DNA of 10,963 nt, from positions 1 to 10,963 of the forward strand of contig CANRHW010000035.1 in assembly GCA_947630525.1 (NCBI GenBank), written 5' to 3'. Under the pieces are notes generated by a model. The model was not told the DNA's origin. It did not search any database and was given only the letters and a program-made list of their open reading frames with translations. This stretch comes from an uncultured Clostridia bacterium (GTDB lineage: Bacteria > Bacillota > Clostridia > UMGS1883). The position numbers were made by a program, and so were the translations under genes. The first letter of the stretch is position 1. Every line of letters begins with the position of its first letter. Shown here piece after piece: positions 1 to 7,635 of the stretch.

Positions 1-153
1 GGCTGCGGCACTGACGCCCCCGGCAGCTTTGTGTGCTATCTCTGTGAACAAACGCCGGTTTACGCTTATGTAATGCCCGGCAAACGCTACGATATAGGCG
101 ACCTTGAAAGCTATAAAAAGGTTCAGGAGATATATACCTATAAGCCTGAATGA
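1..153 (+). CDS. Sugar nucleotidyltransferase-like protein, C-terminal fragment
   Basis: The open frame runs in from the left edge and stops at TGA 151-153, giving 50 residues. The tail contains PGKRYDIGDLESYKKVQEIY, which resembles the C-terminal end of the catalytic domain of nucleotide-diphospho-sugar pyrophosphorylases (NTP_transferase family), where a YDIGD-type motif lies close to the sugar-binding site. Such enzymes join a sugar-1-phosphate to NTP to make an activated sugar for cell-surface glycans. The fragment has two nearby cysteines (CYLC) of unknown meaning. The nucleotide-binding N-terminus is outside the window, so the sugar and nucleotide specificity cannot be read. The family call is fairly secure from the motif; the precise enzyme is not assigned. 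Confidence 0.7.
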   Translation, partial: GCGTDAPGSFVCYLCEQTPVYAYVMPGKRYDIGDLESYKKVQEIYTYKPE

Positions 154-212
154 CGCTTGCGGGGCGCGGCGAAAAATTTGTGTGTAATTAATATTTTATA
201 AACAATCAAAAC

Positions 213-218
213 AGGAGG
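213..218 (+). promoter_or_regulatory. Ribosome binding site that decides the lyase start
   Basis: AGGAGG lies 8 bases before the ATG at 227. It is only 2 bases before the in-frame TTG at 221 and 14 before the ATG at 233, so ATG 227 is the best-placed start. The 73-base gap behind the preceding gene (154-226) is AT-rich in its second half, but I could not find a -35/-10 pair with acceptable spacing in it, nor a terminator hairpin for the upstream gene. Confidence 0.85.
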
Positions 219-226
219 AATTGAAA

Positions 227-3200
227 ATGGAAATGTCAAAAGTTATGGCCCTGATACTGGCTATGGCGATGGTCTTTACCGTGATATCGTCATTCCCGGT
301 TGGAGTCAGTGCCGCGAGCATGGCTGACGAGACCTTTTTCGGCAAGCTCGACTATCAGAACAACCCTGGCCTTTCGGAAGTAAAGACCGCCGTTGATAAG
401 GGCGATTATGAAACGGCCAAGGCGGAGCTGCTCCGGTATTTTAAAGCCCGCCACGAAAAGGGTGAGATAACCGGCTTCGGCGTGACCGAGGCCGACGAGA
501 ATTACGGCATGGCCGTGCTGCCCATGAGGAATATCCTCACCGGACCCTATGAGTTCGATATGTGGCAGACGGAGTTTACCGTAACGAGCAAGGACTTTAC
601 GACCTATGAGATCGACGTCACCGGCCGTGTGGCCGATCAGGTCAACAACGGGGCAGTGAGCTTTATGCTCATGGCAGGGGAAAAGCAGCAGTTTCCCGTT
701 ATCGTCAAGTCCAAGGAGGCCGGCGAACAGGGCCCGCAGCTTGTTGTCGAGTACGACAACGGCACGGAGGGCGGAACGCTGTATATTGACGCCGACAACG
801 ACACCTATATTAGCTCCGGCAACGCCGGCACAAATTACGGCAGCGAGACGGACCTGTATATAAAAGAGGACGCCAACGGCACTAACAGGGCCACCGGAAC
901 CGACACCCGCCGCGCTTATATCAACTTCCCTCTGACCCAGGCGGCCAATACCACAGTTACAAAGGCCACCCTTGTGCTCAACGCGGCCTACGCCCAGGAT
1001 TGCACCACCGGCGATAAGGACGTGCTTGTCATAAACATCGGCGACACTACCTGGGATGAGACTGAAAAGCGGACATGGAATGACGTAAAGAGCAATATTT
1101 TCTCTTATCAAAATCTGCCTGACCCCCTCTGGAACGTCGAAGAAGTTCCCAATGCGGACGCTGAGTATCACAATGTTACCGCCCGCTTCTGGTACGGCAA
1201 GCCCATGGCCTGGGAGTATTTGTCCTATCTCGATAACCCCACTGCCTATAACAAGACCCATCCCTTTGCCGCCCAGTACCCCGGCGAGGCTTTCGGCCCC
1301 AAGCTGGTTGACCTTATGGACGCTTTCGCCACTCAGATGAACTACGGCTTCAACCGCACTCTTGAAACAGGCGAACGCCTTAACCGCTGGGTGGATATAG
1401 TTGACGCCTTTTTGGGCACAAACGTGTTCGATGACAAGCTGGACGAATTTGTGAACATCCTCTCCTTTATGTGGGGCGACTGCAATTACCTCAACGGCTT
1501 GAATATAACTGACGGCGGCCCCTGGTGGAGCAACTGGAGAATTGTCGCCAACGCCGGCTTCTTCAAGGCGGTTGAGTTCCTGCCCGAGCTGAAGGACCAC
1601 GACGCTTTCCGCACAAAGGTGGAGGGTAACGTGGAGTGGACGCTGGACAATCTCTATTCCGCCGACATGAGCTTTGCCGAGGCCGGCCCCTCTTATAACG
1701 CGTGGTGCGTAAAGCTCTTTGGCGACTGCATCCGCGCCGCCAACATGAGCGGCAATCCCATGAGCGCCGAATTTACGGGCAGAGTGAAGCTCGCCGCCCG
1801 TAATGCCCTTGAAAGCTACTTCCCCGACGGCTGGGATTCCAACATCGGCGACTCTAACTACCGCGACCAGATGTATTACTTTGAGACGCTTGATAAGGTC
1901 TTTGAGGGCAGCGACAATATAATTCAGGCCTATATCAACGGCAGCGACGAGGGCGCGGAGTACTTATCCAGCTTCTATCCCAGCACCAATGCCGCCTATA
2001 TGCGCACAAGCTGGGATCCCGAAAAGACGGTTTATGTAAACTTCTCCAACAATACCAGCGACGGTCACTGGCATCCCGACTCCAATCAGGTGCTTATGTA
2101 CGCCTATGGCAAGCCTTTGCTGGTGGACAGCGGCCGCTACGGCTATAACAATCCCAACAATTCGATTTACACCGAGCTGCGCTATGCCAGCGCCCACAAC
2201 ACCGTTGAGGCCAGCGGCGTAAGCATGGCTGCTCACGCGAGCTCGGCTCCCGCTTACAATATGCGGTCAACCACCAACGGCGTGTTTGACTTTGCGTATT
2301 CCGAGCAGTACGGCTATCCAAATACGAGCCATATGCGCAACGTCCTTTTCGTTAAGGACGGCTACGCCATAGTTACCGATTATGTCGACGGCTTAAACGC
2401 GGGCCAGCTTTACAAGCAGAACTGGCATTTCATGCCGGGCAGCGGGGCGGAAGTCGACGCTGATAACAACAGCATAAGCACAAACTTCAACGGTCAGCCC
2501 AATATTACCGTTATTAACGCCGGGAGCGACGCCGCGACCGTTGAGAAGGGCTATTTCAGCGCGGACTACGGCCTTGTTGCCAACAGCGAATACGCCTCCT
2601 TTGCCCGCACAGGCAAGGTTGTCAAATTCGATACGCTGCTCTATCCCACCAAGGCTAATGAATCGGTTGACGTTACCGTTACCGATTTGGCCGAAAACGA
2701 CAATTCCAAGGCCGCTCTTAAGCTCGGGGGCGAGCTTAACGGCCTGTACTATGTAAAGAATACCGACGAGAGCGACGGCGTTATAGAAGATTACGAGACC
2801 GACGCCAAAATGTTCTGGGAAAACGGCGGCGACATTGCCCTTTCCGGCGGCAAGAGCCTTAAATATAACGGCGAGACCGTTATTGAATCTCCCGCCGAGA
2901 TAAGCGGCATTTATCTCAGCCTTGAGGACGGCGCACTCAGCGTCATCGGCGAAAACCTCGTTCCCGCCAAGGACGAGGAGACCGCTGTTAAGCTCAGCCT
3001 TGACGGCGTGACCTCACTTACCCTTAACGGCGAAGCCGTTGAGCTTAAAAAGGACGCCGCGGGCGCTATCGTTTCCATCGCCTCCAGCGTAGTTAAAGGC
3101 GACGTGGAAATCGACGGCAAGTACTACAATGTTGACGTCACCGGCAATAATCTGGTCGAGGACGGCGGTTTTGAGGATGAAAACGGCGACTTTAGCTGGG

Positions 3201-6139
3201 GCACCTGGCAGACGCCCAGCGCGAAAAACAATTATGAATTTTTCAAGAACAAATGCAGTGACTGGTTCTATAAAGTAAACCGCGACACAAATGAAGCAAA
3301 GCTCTATCCGGCAGCGGATTTAAAGGCCGAGAACTACGCTATCGGTACCCGCTGGAACGATCCGGGAGCCGACCCTTCCGGTAATGGCAGCGCGCTCTGT
3401 TCGCTTGCCAATTTTGTACCTGTCAAAGCCGGTAAGGAGTACTGTGTTACATTTGATTACAAGCACAAAAATGTAGCGGACGCGGGCTTTATTCAGGTCT
3501 CCTTAGTAAAGGAAAAGGATTTTAACGACGGCAGCGTTTCTTATACCCCGGCCCCGGCTACGACAAAGTGGCAGACGGCTAAAACCGTGTTCACTCCCGA
3601 AGAGGACGGCTTTATCTATTTCCATTTCCGCTGGCTGGGTGATAGCGGCAATTCCGGCAACGGCCCGTTCTGGTTCTTTGACAACTTCAGCGTTGCCGAG
3701 GCGACGCTTACGGAGGTTCCCGATCCTTATCATCAGGACACCACCGTTGTGGTCAACTATGTTGACGCCGACGGCAGTGACATTCAGGCTCCCTCCGATC
3801 CCGAGGCTGCGGAGCCCGGCGTTATCTACACCGCCGAGGCGCCCCAGACCATCAAGGTTGACGGAACGGTATATCTGCTCAACGCGGCCAAGTCCAGCCT
3901 TACAGCCAAACTGGCCAAGGGCGAAAATGTGCTTACCGCCGTGTATGACAAGACCCAGAATTCCGCGGTAACGGTTAACTATGTCGATGAGACGGGCAAG
4001 GCTTTCCGCACCGCCGTTGAGGTGCTCGTACCCTTTGGCGATCAAATCGACGATAAGGCCATAGTATTTGACAAGACCATAGTTGACGGCCAAAAGGCCT
4101 ATATCTTCAAGTCCGCCGACGGTCTTGACGCGGTTTCCGACGGTACGCCCAAGACGGTTACCCTGCATTATGAGACCTTTGACGTTGAGACCAAAACGGT
4201 CAGCGCGGTCAAGAGCACCACAGTTGCCGGCACTACCGGAGCTTACTCCAACTATTCAACCACAGGCGAAAGTAATATACCGGCCAGAATAATGATGGAC
4301 AACCGCAGCACTTCCAGCAAAAACCGCTTTGGCGTGATTTATGTGGGCGAGAATATCCCCGTGGACGCTCTTAAAGTCACAATGCTGCTTAAAGAGCTTG
4401 AAGCCGGCGGCAGCTACGCGGGCAACGTCTACGAGGCCTACGACGCCTCCGCCCTCGGCACCGCTTGGGAGCCCACCAATCTCAGCGGTGCAAGCATCAC
4501 CGGCGAGCCCGTGGGCACCGGCAGCGGCAGCGGTACGACTGTTACCTTTGACCTTACCGCTGGTATCAACAAGGGCGTAAAGGTATTTGCGCTTAAAAAG
4601 ACCGATAACAATTATGCCATAATGGGCGGCACCACGACGAACGTCGCTCCGGTAATAACCGTGGTTTCCGTCAAGTCCAAGTCTATTACCGAGATAACCG
4701 CTCCCGCGGACGTAGAGGTCGAGTATGCCGCCGCGGCCCAGCTGCCTAAGACGGTTAAGGCCAAGGCCGACGGAAAGGAAATTACTCTTGACATAGTTTC
4801 CTATGACCCGGCTGAAATCGACACCAGAAAGCCCGGCGAGGTAGAAGTCAGCGCCAAGGTAGCGGTGCCCGAGCACTACGCCCTTGCGGACGGCGTGACC
4901 GATACGGTCAAGTTCAAAGTCACCGTATTGCCCGAGCCTGAGCCTGTTGGGCTCGCGCCCTATGACGGCGCTCTCAGCAACGTCTCCGGACAGAATGCCG
5001 CGGGCGTATATAAGTTTGGCGGCAGCATTACCCGCAAAGCCACCTTTGACTTTGACCTTACCATAAACGGTGTGAACAATACCCTTATTGGCATAAACAA
5101 TTCCGCCAATATGACCACGAATAACTTCTTCACCGGCAGCTCCATCTTCATGCTGTCGAACGAAGGCAAGCTTGTGGTACGCAAAGGCGACGGTAAAGGC
5201 GGCGGCAGCAATGACGGCGGCTTGGCTGTGAAGGCCGGCGATAAGCTCCACGTTAAGATTGATACTGACGTTGAGGCCAAGACGTTTACATTTGCGATAA
5301 CCTCCGCTTCCGGCGAAGTGCTGCACAGCACAACCGAGAATTACGGCTACCGCACCAACGTCGAAGCTTTGGACTGCCTTGTACTCGTTGACAATAATAA
5401 TAAGGCTGACAGCTGCGCCGTTGAAAACTTCAAGATAGCCACCAGCAGCTTTACCCCTGATGTGACGCTGGCCACGACCACGGGCCTCAGGGTGCTCACC
5501 GATGAGGAGACCGGCGGGGCTGTGCTTGGTATATCCTACCTTGCTGAGCTTGGCGCAAACATGAACCTGATCGAAAAGGCCGGCTTTGAGTACGGCGCTT
5601 ACGATGTTGACGCAACCGGCAATTACACCATCGAAAACACCGATGTTACCGCCGATTTTGAACAGCTTTCCACCGACCAGTTCCGTCTGACCATCAAGGA
5701 CATAAAGCCCGGCAACGTGGCCCGTCTGTACGCCGCCAAGCCCTATGTTATTATAGGCGGCAGGAAGATATACGGCGAAACGGTATCCGACTCCCTGTTC
5801 AACGCCCTGGCTGACAGCATCGTCAACGGCAAGGGCAAAAAGGTTACGCAGTTCCGTCTCGACGCCGCGAATACCGTGCTGTCCTATGTCGCCGGCAATA
5901 AGGAAACGCTCGCGGCCATGTTCCCCGGCTTTGAGGCCGCTTACGATAAGCTGTTCGATGCTGACGGTAAGATCAAAGCCGCTTATGCGGCTCTGGGCTT
6001 CAGTACGACCGCTCCCGAGATAGCCGCCGTAGAACTCCTTGACCTTGAATCCGTGAACATCGAGTATGTTGATACTATGGCGGAGGAGACCGCCGCCGGC
6101 GATATTTCGGCTGACGTGGACGCCGAACAGGTACTTTAA
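227..6139 (+). CDS. Secreted multi-domain heparinase II/III-family polysaccharide lyase-like protein
   Basis: This is a 1970-residue exported protein (start at ATG 227, set by the AGGAGG at 213-218). Residues 1-30 form a signal peptide: a short charged start, the hydrophobic stretch ALILAMAMVFTVISSF, and a likely cut near VSAAS. Domains in order: a short helical segment typical of the heparinase N-terminus (about 40-80); a DNRLRE-like beta region (about 115-290) whose halves look swapped; an alpha/alpha-toroid (about 315-585) with GPSYNAW near 487-493, whose Tyr is a candidate catalytic base; the heparinase II/III beta-sandwich (about 590-880) with GHWHPDSNQ, LLVDSGRYGYN and HNTVEASG. These His/Tyr motifs fit beta-elimination of uronic-acid polymers, but the substrate is not readable. 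There follow a CBM4/9-like jelly roll (about 975-1160), two MucBP-like modules (1170-1320), a second DNRLRE-like module (1325-1485), a Big_4-like Ig domain (1490-1570), a concanavalin/LamG-like domain (1575-1740) and a C-terminal region (1745-1930) of a kind recurrent in clostridial secreted proteins. I see no LPXTG, SLH, dockerin or transmembrane anchor. Catalysis is inferred from the fold motifs. Confidence 0.85.
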   Translation: MEMSKVMALILAMAMVFTVISSFPVGVSAASMADETFFGKLDYQNNPGLSEVKTAVDKGDYETAKAELLRYFKARHEKGEITGFGVTEADENYGMAVLPMRNILTGPYEFDMWQTEFTVTSKDFTTYEIDVTGRVADQVNNGAVSFMLMAGEKQQFPVIVKSKEAGEQGPQLVVEYDNGTEGGTLYIDADNDTYISSGNAGTNYGSETDLYIKEDANGTNRATGTDTRRAYINFPLTQAANTTVTKATLVLNAAYAQDCTTGDKDVLVINIGDTTWDETEKRTWNDVKSNIFSYQNLPDPLWNVEEVPNADAEYHNVTARFWYGKPMAWEYLSYLDNPTAYNKTHPFAAQYPGEAFGPKLVDLMDAFATQMNYGFNRTLETGERLNRWVDIVDAFLGTNVFDDKLDEFVNILSFMWGDCNYLNGLNITDGGPWWSNWRIVANAGFFKAVEFLPELKDHDAFRTKVEGNVEWTLDNLYSADMSFAEAGPSYNAWCVKLFGDCIRAANMSGNPMSAEFTGRVKLAARNALESYFPDGWDSNIGDSNYRDQMYYFETLDKVFEGSDNIIQAYINGSDEGAEYLSSFYPSTNAAYMRTSWDPEKTVYVNFSNNTSDGHWHPDSNQVLMYAYGKPLLVDSGRYGYNNPNNSIYTELRYASAHNTVEASGVSMAAHASSAPAYNMRSTTNGVFDFAYSEQYGYPNTSHMRNVLFVKDGYAIVTDYVDGLNAGQLYKQNWHFMPGSGAEVDADNNSISTNFNGQPNITVINAGSDAATVEKGYFSADYGLVANSEYASFARTGKVVKFDTLLYPTKANESVDVTVTDLAENDNSKAALKLGGELNGLYYVKNTDESDGVIEDYETDAKMFWENGGDIALSGGKSLKYNGETVIESPAEISGIYLSLEDGALSVIGENLVPAKDEETAVKLSLDGVTSLTLNGEAVELKKDAAGAIVSIASSVVKGDVEIDGKYYNVDVTGNNLVEDGGFEDENGDFSWGTWQTPSAKNNYEFFKNKCSDWFYKVNRDTNEAKLYPAADLKAENYAIGTRWNDPGADPSGNGSALCSLANFVPVKAGKEYCVTFDYKHKNVADAGFIQVSLVKEKDFNDGSVSYTPAPATTKWQTAKTVFTPEEDGFIYFHFRWLGDSGNSGNGPFWFFDNFSVAEATLTEVPDPYHQDTTVVVNYVDADGSDIQAPSDPEAAEPGVIYTAEAPQTIKVDGTVYLLNAAKSSLTAKLAKGENVLTAVYDKTQNSAVTVNYVDETGKAFRTAVEVLVPFGDQIDDKAIVFDKTIVDGQKAYIFKSADGLDAVSDGTPKTVTLHYETFDVETKTVSAVKSTTVAGTTGAYSNYSTTGESNIPARIMMDNRSTSSKNRFGVIYVGENIPVDALKVTMLLKELEAGGSYAGNVYEAYDASALGTAWEPTNLSGASITGEPVGTGSGSGTTVTFDLTAGINKGVKVFALKKTDNNYAIMGGTTTNVAPVITVVSVKSKSITEITAPADVEVEYAAAAQLPKTVKAKADGKEITLDIVSYDPAEIDTRKPGEVEVSAKVAVPEHYALADGVTDTVKFKVTVLPEPEPVGLAPYDGALSNVSGQNAAGVYKFGGSITRKATFDFDLTINGVNNTLIGINNSANMTTNNFFTGSSIFMLSNEGKLVVRKGDGKGGGSNDGGLAVKAGDKLHVKIDTDVEAKTFTFAITSASGEVLHSTTENYGYRTNVEALDCLVLVDNNNKADSCAVENFKIATSSFTPDVTLATTTGLRVLTDEETGGAVLGISYLAELGANMNLIEKAGFEYGAYDVDATGNYTIENTDVTADFEQLSTDQFRLTIKDIKPGNVARLYAAKPYVIIGGRKIYGETVSDSLFNALADSIVNGKGKKVTQFRLDAANTVLSYVAGNKETLAAMFPGFEAAYDKLFDADGKIKAAYAALGFSTTAPEIAAVELLDLESVNIEYVDTMAEETAAGDISADVDAEQVL
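3737..4180 (+). repeat. Two tandem MucBP-like modules within the lyase
   Basis: Two adjacent modules of about 73 residues start with the same phrase: VVVNYVDADGSDI, then VTVNYVDETGKAF. They end with ENVLTAVYDK and KTVTLHYETF respectively. The VxVNYVDxxG start and the V-T/L-x-Y ending are characteristic of the MucBP (mucin-binding protein) repeat family of Gram-positive surface proteins. The sequence between the ends has diverged well, so this is an old duplication rather than a recent one. Binding to mucin or another host glycan is inference from the family. Confidence 0.65.
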
Positions 6140-6154
6140 AAGGAGGAAAGCATA

Positions 6155-6307
6155 ATGAAAGACTTCATTTTTCCCAGCATAACCGTGGCTGAGCTTACGT
6201 CCGCCACAACGGTTATGGACGATATTACCGCAAGCGCCGAATTCCCCAAGGGCGAGAACGAACAAATCGTTACCGATCCCGCCGCTGGCGACGAGGCTAC
6301 CTGGTAA
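6155..6307 (+). CDS. Small acidic protein of unknown function (50 residues)
   Basis: An ATG at 6155 opens a 50-codon frame that stops at TAA 6305-6307. A full AGGAGG at 6141-6146 sits 8 bases before it, the same spacing as for the lyase, and the frame begins 15 bases after the lyase stop. It is therefore very probably translated and co-transcribed with the lyase. The product starts MKDFIFPSITVAEL and ends in AGDEATW. It has 10 acidic and 2 basic residues, no cysteine, no transmembrane segment and no signal peptide. The early pattern (MK, aromatic, Pro-x-Ile-x-Val, then an acidic and Ser/Thr-rich stretch) recalls, from memory and unverified, short unannotated proteins common in gut clostridia. 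A similar Pro-x-Ile-x3-Glu-Leu pattern occurs near the lyase C-terminus. I do not recognise a function. A RiPP precursor cannot be excluded, but no maturation enzyme is in view. Confidence 0.7.
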   Translation: MKDFIFPSITVAELTSATTVMDDITASAEFPKGENEQIVTDPAAGDEATW

Positions 6308-6319
6308 AATAAAACGCAC

Positions 6320-6350
6320 TTCGCCGGTGGGACAACGTCCCACCGGCGAA
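6320..6350 (+). terminator. Perfect 14-bp GC-rich hairpin, probable terminator or 3' end stabiliser
   Basis: The left arm TTCGCCGGTGGGAC (6320-6333) pairs without mismatch with GTCCCACCGGCGAA (6337-6350) around an AAC loop. It begins 13 bases after the stop of the small protein, which is the normal place for an intrinsic terminator. The bases that follow are AAATTTAG rather than a long T run, so termination on the + strand may be weak or partial. On the opposite strand the stem is followed by a more T-rich stretch (GTTTTATTTT, about 5 bases beyond the stem), but no convergent gene is present. A role in protecting the 3' end of the long lyase mRNA is an alternative. Confidence 0.65.
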
Positions 6351-6373
6351 AAATTTAGAGGAAAGGCGATATC

Positions 6374-7585
6374 ATGACAGCAAGAGAAATCGTTTATAAC
6401 AGGTTTTTCCGCCCTTTTGAGGGCAAAACCACCGCCGGACGGGTGGGCGTGGAGCTGGAATTCCCGCTGGTCAATATTGCCGGCGGCGATATTGACCCGG
6501 CCTATGCCGCCGGCGTGATGGAGCATTTTATGGATAAGGGCTGGCAGGTGGCCCTGCGGGGAGTGAACGGCGAACCGCTCTTTGTGGAAAACGGGGACGG
6601 AGATTGCCTGAGCTTTGATAATTCCTACAATAACTTTGAATTTTCGCTCAATCACAGCGGCGACCTTACCGCGCTGGAACGTCGGTTCCGGGAATATCTC
6701 GGCCCGGTGCAGGAATATTTCAAAAAAGGCGGCATGGAGCTCCGGGGACGGGGCACAAACCCCAATATGCCCGGGCTCAGCGTGTTTCACGCACCGTTTG
6801 CCACCTACAACATGGTGCGGGAGTATCTTAAAACCGGGGGCGAGCACGGCTATGACGACTTCCCGGCCTTCCTGTCCTCGGTTCAGACCCATCTGGACGT
6901 GAGCTTTGACCGGGTTCCCGCCGCCTATACCCTCTTTGCCAGGCTGGACTTTGTCCGCGCCCTGCTCTTTGCCAATTCTCCCGACTGGGAGGGTCGGGGT
7001 TGGCGGTTGTTCCGCGACTATCTGTGGGAAAAGTCCGCCTTTGGCCGCTGCCCCAATATCACGGGCAAGGTGGACGGCTCCTTCGGTTCTGTTGACGAGC
7101 TTGTGGATTACTTCCTGAAAAAGGGAATGTTCAACCGTATACGCGGCGGAAAGTACGAGGTATTCCCGCCGGTGGGCATTGAGGAGTACTTTGAAAATCC
7201 CGCCTATGGCGCCAAGCCGGAGGACATCGAATGTTACCTTTCGTTCAAGTCCGTGGAGCTCACCTGCCGCGGCACGCTGGAGGTTCGGGGCGACTGTGCC
7301 CAGCCCTTTGACCGGGCCTTTGCTCCGCCGGCCTTTAATCTGGGCATATTGTGCGCCATGGACGCGGCGGAGGCCATGACGGCGGAGTTTTTTGCGGATA
7401 ACCGCATAACCGCCTCGAATACCGAGCTGCGCAATATAGTCTGCGAAAACCGCGATATAGAGCTCATCGCCCCCGCGGATAGGCTGAAAGGCTTTGTCAA
7501 TAGCCTGCTCGACCTGGCCCGTTCGGCCCTCGCCGCTCGGGGAATGGGGGAGGAAAGGCTGTTGACTGTCGGGAACCGGGAATGA
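6374..7585 (+). CDS. Glutamate-cysteine ligase family (GCS2-type) carboxylate-amine ligase
   Basis: This 403-residue protein is predicted to be cytoplasmic, with no signal peptide or membrane segment. Family motifs run through its length: GVELEFPLV (25-33), whose acidic residues would hold metal-ATP; FEFSLNHSGD (88-97); RGTNPN (126-131); SSVQTHLDVSF (168-178); ARLDFVRALLFANSP (189-203); and SVELTCRGTLEVRGD (293-307). These fit the glutamate-cysteine ligase 2 family, which uses ATP to make a gamma-glutamyl or similar amide bond through an acyl-phosphate. The usual product is gamma-glutamylcysteine, but members of the family with other amine substrates are known, so cysteine as substrate is inference. 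No glutathione synthetase or other thiol-pathway gene adjoins it here. The start ATG is preceded by an AGAGGAAAGG purine run. I see no promoter in the 66 bases before it, which hold the hairpin, so expression may depend partly on readthrough. Confidence 0.75.
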   Translation: MTAREIVYNRFFRPFEGKTTAGRVGVELEFPLVNIAGGDIDPAYAAGVMEHFMDKGWQVALRGVNGEPLFVENGDGDCLSFDNSYNNFEFSLNHSGDLTALERRFREYLGPVQEYFKKGGMELRGRGTNPNMPGLSVFHAPFATYNMVREYLKTGGEHGYDDFPAFLSSVQTHLDVSFDRVPAAYTLFARLDFVRALLFANSPDWEGRGWRLFRDYLWEKSAFGRCPNITGKVDGSFGSVDELVDYFLKKGMFNRIRGGKYEVFPPVGIEEYFENPAYGAKPEDIECYLSFKSVELTCRGTLEVRGDCAQPFDRAFAPPAFNLGILCAMDAAEAMTAEFFADNRITASNTELRNIVCENRDIELIAPADRLKGFVNSLLDLARSALAARGMGEERLLTVGNRE

Positions 7586-7635
7586 CCGCCCACTGAACCC
7601 GCCTGTCCGATTTTTGCCCGCAATAGAAAAAACTG

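Noticed and set aside
221..226. TTG at 221 as start of the lyase
   Set aside because: It is only 2 bases from the AGGAGG, too close for initiation. ATG at 227 has the normal 8-base spacing and leaves a complete signal peptide.
154..226. Promoter for the lyase in the AT-rich gap
   Set aside because: TTGTGT (178-183) and TATAAA (197-202) are only 13 bases apart, and other pairings match poorly. No defensible promoter could be named, so the start of this transcript may lie upstream or use an unrecognised form.
290..1600. A 436-codon open frame on the - strand inside the lyase gene
   Set aside because: It is a mirror of the lyase coding bias, with no motifs, and is fully contained within a gene whose protein shows clear domains.
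6155..6307. RiPP precursor peptide with the downstream ligase as modifying enzyme
   Set aside because: There is no core with Cys or a clear leader cleavage site and no known RiPP maturase or transporter in the window. GCS2-family enzymes act on small molecules, so the pairing is only positional.
7565..7615. Terminator for the ligase gene before the run of T at about 7611
   Set aside because: Only a 4-bp CGGG/CCCG pairing with a long loop was found, too weak to call.
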